This document shows positions 31,812-35,223 of a DNA stretch of 35,223 nucleotides, in pieces. The stretch is from a virus. How positions within the stretch are numbered: the stretch's first letter is position 1; the number at the start of each line of letters is the position of its first letter. The stretch spans positions 1 through 35,223 of the IMG/VR virus record IMGVR_UViG_3300031958_000003; one strand, written 5' to 3'. Below the pieces are notes generated by a model. That model was not told the origin of the DNA. It did not search any database and saw only the letters and a program-made list of their open reading frames with translations. The position numbers were made by a program, and so were the translations under genes.

Positions 31812-32327
31812 TCAATCGCTATCGCCAACGATGCGTAGGTTGTGACGCAGCACGACATCGCCTTGCTGCTGCCCGCTGTCTAGACCCCAGTTGATCCGCT
31901 CTAAGCGCTGGATGATGGCAAGCGCCTCTGCCGTGATCTTGGCGGCCTTGAGGTCTTCAAACGCCAGCACCTTTTCGTCCTTGGTAAATGCCGCTTTGTG
32001 CGCCTTGAGGCCTGCGTAAAGCCGCTCGCGCGCGGCGTTGGTCTCCTCCTGGTGCCGCCTAACCACCTCTGCCGCACGATCTGCTGCGGCATCGATGGCA
32101 GCGGCCTTTTTCTCCGGCGCCGTCGGTGACGTCCCGGTGAGCTTCTCGGTGACTTTCCGCCGGATGATCTCAGCGACATCCTGCCCATCGCTCCAGCCCT
32201 CGGCCTTAGCGCGCCGAACGATGGCGGCCTTATCTACGCCGTACTTGGATGCCAGCTCCCCGAAGCTCGCACCCGCCTCCCGCTCTGCGCGGACGTCTGC
32301 CCACGTCTCTTTGCTCAGCCTTGGCAT
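31812..32327 (-). CDS. terS: Small terminase subunit
   Basis: This 171-aa protein has an N-terminal HTH (TWADVRAEREAGASFGELAS, then KYGVDKAAIVRRAKAEGW) for DNA recognition, a central charged helical region for oligomerisation, and a C-terminal part (KITAEALAIIQRLERINWGL) for contact with TerL. It lies immediately ahead of the large subunit. Packaging strategy cannot be told from the sequence; no cos site was recognised. Confidence 0.88.
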   Translation of the reverse strand: MPRLSKETWADVRAEREAGASFGELASKYGVDKAAIVRRAKAEGWSDGQDVAEIIRRKVTEKLTGTSPTAPEKKAAAIDAAADRAAEVVRRHQEETNAARERLYAGLKAHKAAFTKDEKVLAFEDLKAAKITAEALAIIQRLERINWGLDSGQQQGDVVLRHNLRIVGDSD

Positions 32328-32330
32328 AGC

Positions 32331-32801
32331 TCAACCATTATCCGGGTCATGATGCTTTGCCACCAAGTCTAACAGAGCCAGCGCGTCGGCCTCGTTATCG
32401 TCCGCTGGTCGATGACCAAGCGCGCGGATCGCGGCCATCATCGCGTCCTTGCTGGCGTTGCCTTTGCCGGTCATGTGCCGCTTTATCGTACCAACTGGCA
32501 CGCCCTGGTACGGTATCTGGTGGTGCTCACACCATACCGTGAGCGTGGCCAGAAAGCCACCGTAAGCATGGGCTGCGTCGGTCGAGACGTGACGGCGGAC
32601 CTCCTCAAAGTACACCGCGTCCAGCCCATCTGCGCACTGCTTGATCTCGGTGAGCCAGCGCTTGAAGCGCAAGAAGCGCATCCCGCCCCCCTCGAAGCGC
32701 TGCGGCTTGAAGCTCTCGCTGCCGCTGATGATGTGTCCGTCACGACTGCGCAGCGCCCAGCCTGTGGTGGTGCCTAGATCGATGGCTAGGATGCACTGCA
32801 T
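32331..32801 (-). CDS. RuvC-like Holliday junction resolvase
   Basis: The start is ATG 32801 behind AAGGAG; the longer frame upstream is not needed. The 156-aa protein has the RuvC/RNase H fold: D8 in LAIDLGTTTGWA, E66 or E67 in AVYFEEV, and the C-terminal acidic cluster DDNEADALALLD (134-145, D139 the likely last metal ligand), plus a K-rich TIKRHMTGKGNASKDAM segment. Phage resolvases of this type remove branches before packaging. It directly precedes the terminase genes. Confidence 0.88.
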   Translation of the reverse strand: MQCILAIDLGTTTGWALRSRDGHIISGSESFKPQRFEGGGMRFLRFKRWLTEIKQCADGLDAVYFEEVRRHVSTDAAHAYGGFLATLTVWCEHHQIPYQGVPVGTIKRHMTGKGNASKDAMMAAIRALGHRPADDNEADALALLDLVAKHHDPDNG

Positions 32802-33070
32802 TGCTGCTCTCCTTCGTGCTTTCTCGGCCGCCCGCGCTTGTTCGGTGGCCTTGCGCCTACCCGCACTCCGGCCACGAATCCGTCCTCGTCGATGTGGAAC
32901 GTCGTATCCGGGTATAAGCATCGGCGATGCTCGATCATCTCGCGCTGGTACTCTGGGATGCAATCGGCGCAATACCCGCTTGCGCCTGGATTGCTCAATC
33001 GTGCCGCATTAACCCAGAGCGAGTACTGCTCCCTGCTGCTGAAGCACTTCGGAATTTTGGTCATTGTCAT
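32786..33070 (-). CDS. Small zinc-binding protein with a C-terminal AT-hook
   Basis: The start is ATG 33070 behind AAAGGAG; an upstream in-frame start at 33100 overlaps the previous gene more. The 94-aa product has three Cys near the middle (YCADC, then EHRRC) plus an earlier KCFSS, suggesting one zinc site, and ends with NKRGRPRKHEG, a classic AT-hook for minor-groove binding. Its frame overlaps the resolvase start. Family unknown; a DNA-binding accessory of replication or recombination is likely. Confidence 0.7.
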   Translation of the reverse strand: MTMTKIPKCFSSREQYSLWVNAARLSNPGASGYCADCIPEYQREMIEHRRCLYPDTTFHIDEDGFVAGVRVGARPPNKRGRPRKHEGEQQCSAS

Positions 33071-33093
33071 TGCATCACTCCTTTCGTAAGCCA

Positions 33094-33324
33094 TTACCAC
33101 GGTATATCAGAGCCAGCAGGCGGCTGAGAATACAATGCCCATTGCCGTTTTACTTCGTCGATCAGCGCCTGCGCTTCCTTTTCCCCTCGGATTTTCTTCA
33201 CATTGGCGTAGTAGCGTTGTCTCATTTCCCGTTTCCATCGCATCACCTCTCTTGCCTCACATTCCCGTCGGAATGTCTCCGACCACGTGCATCCATCTTT
33301 CTCGCAAGGTCTCATCCCGCACAT
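33094..33324 (-). CDS. Small Cys-rich conserved phage protein (DUF7696-like)
   Basis: This 76-aa protein has three N-terminal Cys (MCGMRPCEKDGC) and a CEAREVMRW segment, followed by RYYANVKKIRGEKEAQALID: the pattern of a small family in phage replication regions. It may bind zinc. ATG 33324 lies 3 bp past the stop of the P-like gene; ATG 33315 is an alternative start. No function is known. Confidence 0.65.
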   Translation of the reverse strand: MCGMRPCEKDGCTWSETFRRECEAREVMRWKREMRQRYYANVKKIRGEKEAQALIDEVKRQWALYSQPPAGSDIPW

Positions 33325-33327
33325 CGG

Positions 33328-33963
33328 TTATTGCATGGTCATTTTGCGGGTCAGCATGTCGCGGATGGCCGCGAGCCGCTGCTTGGCCACCTCGGGCGGT
33401 ACGCTGCACTGCCCGGGGGCTGGAAGCGCATCGCGCCGCTTCGGCACCTCAGCCGGCATCTTGCCGGTGCGGATGGCCTCGATTGCCTCATCGAGCGCGG
33501 CCTGCCAGCGGCCTTTGATCGACTGGTATGGGTAGGCCGAGAGGTCTGATCCGAGCTTTACCGCGGCCCAATAGATCGCCGGCGTGCTCCATCTGTCCTC
33601 GCCTGTGTCGCGCTTGCGTATCTGCTCGACCGCTTCCAGAAACGCGCGCTCGTAGTCCAAGGCTGGGCGGCAGGCCTTGAGAAACTCAGCGAACGACGGC
33701 GGCCAGTCGAACATCCTGCGGCATTCTGCAAGCCCGCGCCTGATCTCTGCCATTGTGACGCCCTCCTCGACGAAACCTTCGGCCCATGCCAGACGCCAGT
33801 TGTCGATGGCTTGCTGATTCGCAAAAGCCGAGCGCCAGCGGTGCGGGTATAGACCGTCCAGGCGGTTGAAAAGGTGGTCGATCAATGCCACCCCGTCGAG
33901 CTTCGGATGAGGGTCAATCCACGTGCTCAGGCGTGATGTCGATGATGTCGTGATCTGTGTCAT
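33328..33963 (-). CDS. Replication protein P-like helicase loader
   Basis: The start is ATG 33963 behind AAAGGAG; the frame extends upstream through the O-like gene but only this start has a ribosome site. The 211-aa protein has the lambda P-type core: LIDHLFNRLDGLYPHRWRSA, then WRLAWAEGFVEEGVTMAEIR, WPPSFAEFLKACRPA. P-type proteins bring the host DnaB helicase to the O-origin complex. Its place right after an O-like gene (50-bp overlap) supports the call. Confidence 0.85.
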   Translation of the reverse strand: MTQITTSSTSRLSTWIDPHPKLDGVALIDHLFNRLDGLYPHRWRSAFANQQAIDNWRLAWAEGFVEEGVTMAEIRRGLAECRRMFDWPPSFAEFLKACRPALDYERAFLEAVEQIRKRDTGEDRWSTPAIYWAAVKLGSDLSAYPYQSIKGRWQAALDEAIEAIRTGKMPAEVPKRRDALPAPGQCSVPPEVAKQRLAAIRDMLTRKMTMQ

Positions 33964-34747
33964 GTCTGCTCCTTTGCATGCTGATTCGGTTTCGGTTGAC
34001 GTAGGCCACCGGGTCGAACTTCTCCGGCCTGCTGGGCCTGCTGTTGTGTGGCGTGGAAGATGTAGCACGAGCTCGCAGATACCAATCCGCCCTGAAGCCC
34101 TGCCACCCGGCAAGGCAGCAGTGCGCGATGGCGTCATGTAGGCTGATGCCAGCCTTCATTGCTTCGGCGCGGATGCCTGAGAGCACTGTCGGCGTGACGG
34201 GGCCTGCTCGCTTGGCCTTGCGCACTGCAAGCCAGTCGGCGAAGACCTGTTGGTCAACGTCTGGCGGGCATGGCATTTCCTGTCGTTGACGTCGGCGCGG
34301 CGTTGTTGTGCGCTTATTTATTACTGACGGATCTATTGACGGATCTATGGTGGTTTGGGTGACATGGATGTCACCCGTCTGCGACATGGATGTCACCCGT
34401 CTCGCGACATGGATGTCACCCGTGACATCAGTGTCACCCGTGACATCAGTGTCACCCGTCTGCGAGCTTTTCCGCAGTCGGCCGACGTCGATCATGTACT
34501 GCCTGGTCGTCCCAGGTGCGCCGCCATTAGGATTGCCAACGACCGCGATCCAGCCCTCGGCGATGAGCTCATGAAGCACACGCTGCGCCTGCCTAGTAGA
34601 GCATGACAGGCGTTCGGCGAGCCTGGCAATGCTCGGGTGCAGGCTGCCGCCATCATCGTTGGCCCAGTCGCACATGGCGAGCAGGGCGAGCTTCTTACTT
34701 GCCGGGAGTTTTGTGCGCCATGCGTACACCATCAGCTTGATGCTCAT
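33914..34747 (-). CDS. O-like replication initiator with internal origin iterons
   Basis: This 277-aa protein has an N-terminal winged helix (KKLALLAMCDWANDDGGSLH, then IARLAERLSCSTRQAQRVLH), the origin-binding part in O-type initiators. Its linker (about 97-129) is encoded by five DNA repeats that are likely the binding sites themselves. The C-terminal region (VFADWLAVRKAKRAGPVTPT, then GISLHDAIAHCCLAGWQGFR, ADWY) is the type that contacts the P-like protein. The ATG overlaps the Cro-like gene's stop (ATGA). Confidence 0.85.
   Translation of the reverse strand: MSIKLMVYAWRTKLPASKKLALLAMCDWANDDGGSLHPSIARLAERLSCSTRQAQRVLHELIAEGWIAVVGNPNGGAPGTTRQYMIDVGRLRKSSQTGDTDVTGDTDVTGDIHVARRVTSMSQTGDIHVTQTTIDPSIDPSVINKRTTTPRRRQRQEMPCPPDVDQQVFADWLAVRKAKRAGPVTPTVLSGIRAEAMKAGISLHDAIAHCCLAGWQGFRADWYLRARATSSTPHNSRPSRPEKFDPVAYVNRNRISMQRSRHDTDHDIIDITPEHVD
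34308..34358. other. AT-richer segment beside the iterons with a 12-bp tandem repeat
   Basis: Next to the iterons lies the most AT-rich stretch of this gene (starting around GCGCTTATTTATTACTGA). It contains two exact tandem copies of TGACGGATCTAT (34325-34336, 34337-34348). In lambda the DNA unwinding element flanks the O-binding iterons, so this is the candidate unwinding site. The evidence is position and composition only. Confidence 0.55.
34361..34459. repeat. Five origin iterons inside the O-like gene
   Basis: Three copies of GACATGGATGTCACCCGT (34361-34378, 34383-34400, 34406-34423) are followed by two of GACATCAGTGTCACCCGT (34424-34441, 34442-34459). Each contains a GACA-N4-TGTC dyad. 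Successive starts are 22, 23, 18 and 18 bp apart, so the repeats change reading frame within the gene, which shows that DNA rather than protein is conserved. The layout equals the lambda origin inside gene O. Confidence 0.88.
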
Positions 34748-34944
34748 GGCCGCTCCTCGATCAGATCATGCACCGAGACGTTGAGCGCCTCCGCGATGGC
34801 GCTCAGACGTTCCAGCGTGATTGGCCGCTGCCCACGTTCGAGTCTGCTGACCATGCTCTGGTCGAGGCCCAACGCGGCACCGAGCTTCTCTTGCGAGAGC
34901 CCGGCGGCCTTTCGCATCTCTTTGATTCTGATGCACATTTTCAT
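34744..34944 (-). CDS. Cro/CI-type HTH repressor
   Basis: The start is ATG 34944 with AAGGAG upstream. An in-frame ATG at 34977 lies at the edge of the -10 box of the promoter, so it is not used. The 66-aa protein is essentially one XRE-type HTH domain: RIKEMRKAAGLSQEKLGAAL, GLDQSMVSRLERGQR. It has no C-terminal protease domain, so it is Cro-like. It is the first gene of the - strand replication operon and probably binds the operators just upstream. Confidence 0.88.
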   Translation of the reverse strand: MKMCIRIKEMRKAAGLSQEKLGAALGLDQSMVSRLERGQRPITLERLSAIAEALNVSVHDLIEERP

Positions 34945-34967
34945 GATTTGCTCCTTCTGGTCTAAAA

Positions 34968-34981
34968 TGACGAACAAGTCA
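34968..34981. promoter_or_regulatory. Operator candidate TGAC-N6-GTCA (distal)
   Basis: TGACGAACAAGTCA has TGAC and GTCA as inverted arms. It shares the right part CAAGTCA with the operator at 34997-35010. It overlaps the -10 box of the leftward promoter, so a bound repressor would block that promoter. Confidence 0.6.
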
Positions 34982-35006
34982 TAGCCCAGATGGCGGTGAC
35001 TGTCAA
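34978..35006 (-). promoter_or_regulatory. Leftward sigma70-type promoter for the Cro-like/replication operon
   Basis: On the - strand TTGACA (35001-35006) is followed by 17 bp and TATGAC (34978-34983). Transcription should start near 34971, about 27 bp before the Cro-like ATG. The -35 box is a perfect consensus; the -10 box matches at four of six positions. Confidence 0.75.
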
Positions 35007-35010
35007 GTCA
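34997..35010. promoter_or_regulatory. Operator candidate TGAC-N6-GTCA (proximal)
   Basis: TGACTGTCAAGTCA has inverted arms TGACT and AGTCA. It covers the -35 box of the leftward promoter. It matches the operator at 34968-34981 in arm sequence and spacing, with centres 29 bp apart. Confidence 0.65.
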
Positions 35011-35028
35011 TGGATGCACCACTTGACA
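35001..35028. promoter_or_regulatory. Inverted repeat linking the -35 boxes of two divergent promoters
   Basis: TGTCAAGT (35001-35008) and ACTTGACA (35021-35028) are exact reverse complements separated by 12 bp, and each arm contains one TTGACA box. The two promoters therefore point outward from a shared symmetric element. Confidence 0.75.
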
Positions 35029-35051
35029 TCATGCGCGGCGTGCATTATTAT
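35023..35051 (+). promoter_or_regulatory. Rightward sigma70-type promoter
   Basis: TTGACA (35023-35028), a 17-bp spacer and TATTAT (35046-35051) form a near-consensus promoter pointing out of the window. The leader up to ATG 35112 is about 55 bp. It probably drives the immunity or early-left genes on the other side of the control region. Confidence 0.78.
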
Positions 35052-35111
35052 GGTCATCAGCAGCATCCCGCTGTACCCGTGCCTCAGGGGGTCTGGGGCT
35101 AGGAGAAGGAA

Positions 35112-35223
35112 ATGGACCAAAAAGCATTAGGAGAGGCTCTAAAGCTGGAGCGTGACGGTGTCGAACCCACTGCCGAATACACGGCCGCAGCCGGCCCTGG
35201 ATGGGGCTGGATCAAGGTGTGGA
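35112..35223 (+). CDS. Start of a divergent gene, cut by the window end
   Basis: ATG 35112 is preceded by TAGGAGAAGGAA, and the frame stays open for 37 codons to the end of the window. The visible N-terminus (MDQKALGEALKLERDGVEPT) has no HTH signature, so it does not look like the start of a CI-type repressor. The family cannot be named from this fragment. Confidence 0.65.
   Translation, partial: MDQKALGEALKLERDGVEPTAEYTAAAGPGWGWIKVW

Noticed and set aside
31805-31858. Upstream start of the large terminase
   Set aside because: It would place 18 codons inside the small terminase gene with no ribosome site, and the TerL-like sequence begins only at MAIYFHLDYDG.
34945-34977. N-terminal extension of the Cro-like protein to ATG 34977
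   Set aside because: That ATG lies at the edge of the leftward -10 box, upstream of the predicted transcription start, and has no ribosome site. ATG 34944 has AAGGAG.

Overview
The window is a GC-rich (proteobacterial, most likely betaproteobacterial) siphophage or prophage segment. It has Shine-Dalgarno-led, tightly overlapping genes and the block layout of a temperate tailed phage. No integrase, no recognisable CI-type repressor, no tRNA and no CRISPR array lie inside the window. Host assignment rests on composition and on the style of the phage genes only.

Left arm (1-7165, + strand): an early recombination operon holds the 3' part of a YqaJ-type exonuclease and a RecT annealase. A 219-aa protein with RAMP/Cas7-like features overlaps recT. 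A 283-bp non-coding spacer follows, made of two 75-bp GGCNN pentamer arrays around a perfect hairpin and then four 10-bp phased T-tracts. After a small unknown gene comes the highlight: a compact five-gene block read as a type IV-B CRISPR-Cas module (csf1 zinc-finger large subunit, cas11 small subunit, csf2/Cas7, csf3/Cas5, cysH-like PP-loop ATPase). It has no cas1/cas2, cas6, dinG or array in the window. It sits in the recombination operon with overlapping start/stop codons, so it is probably expressed as part of the phage early programme.

Middle (7167-32327, - strand, read right to left): this is the late region. It runs TerS, TerL, a Mor-like HTH protein, DUF935 portal, Mu F-like protein, protease with nested scaffold, gpD-like decoration protein, gpE-like capsid protein, head-tail joining genes and tail tube. 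A cassette of Ig-like, collagen-like and fibre-like proteins follows, then G/GT tail chaperones with a T TTT TTC slippery site, tape measure, lambda-type M-L-K-I-J tail tip, tail fibre with a chaperone-like gene, and a lysis cassette (coiled-coil membrane protein, holin candidate, GH108 endolysin, Rz with embedded Rz1). The head is a mosaic of Mu-like and lambda-like parts; the tail is lambda-like.

Right arm (32331-35223): a - strand early replication operon starts with a Cro-like repressor, then an O-like initiator carrying five 18-bp iterons inside its gene (the likely replication origin), a P-like helicase loader, two small Cys-rich proteins and a RuvC-like resolvase that leads into the terminase. 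The control region at 34968-35051 has two divergent sigma70-type promoters whose -35 boxes form the arms of one perfect inverted repeat, with TGAC-N6-GTCA operator candidates. A divergent + strand gene begins at 35112 and leaves the window.
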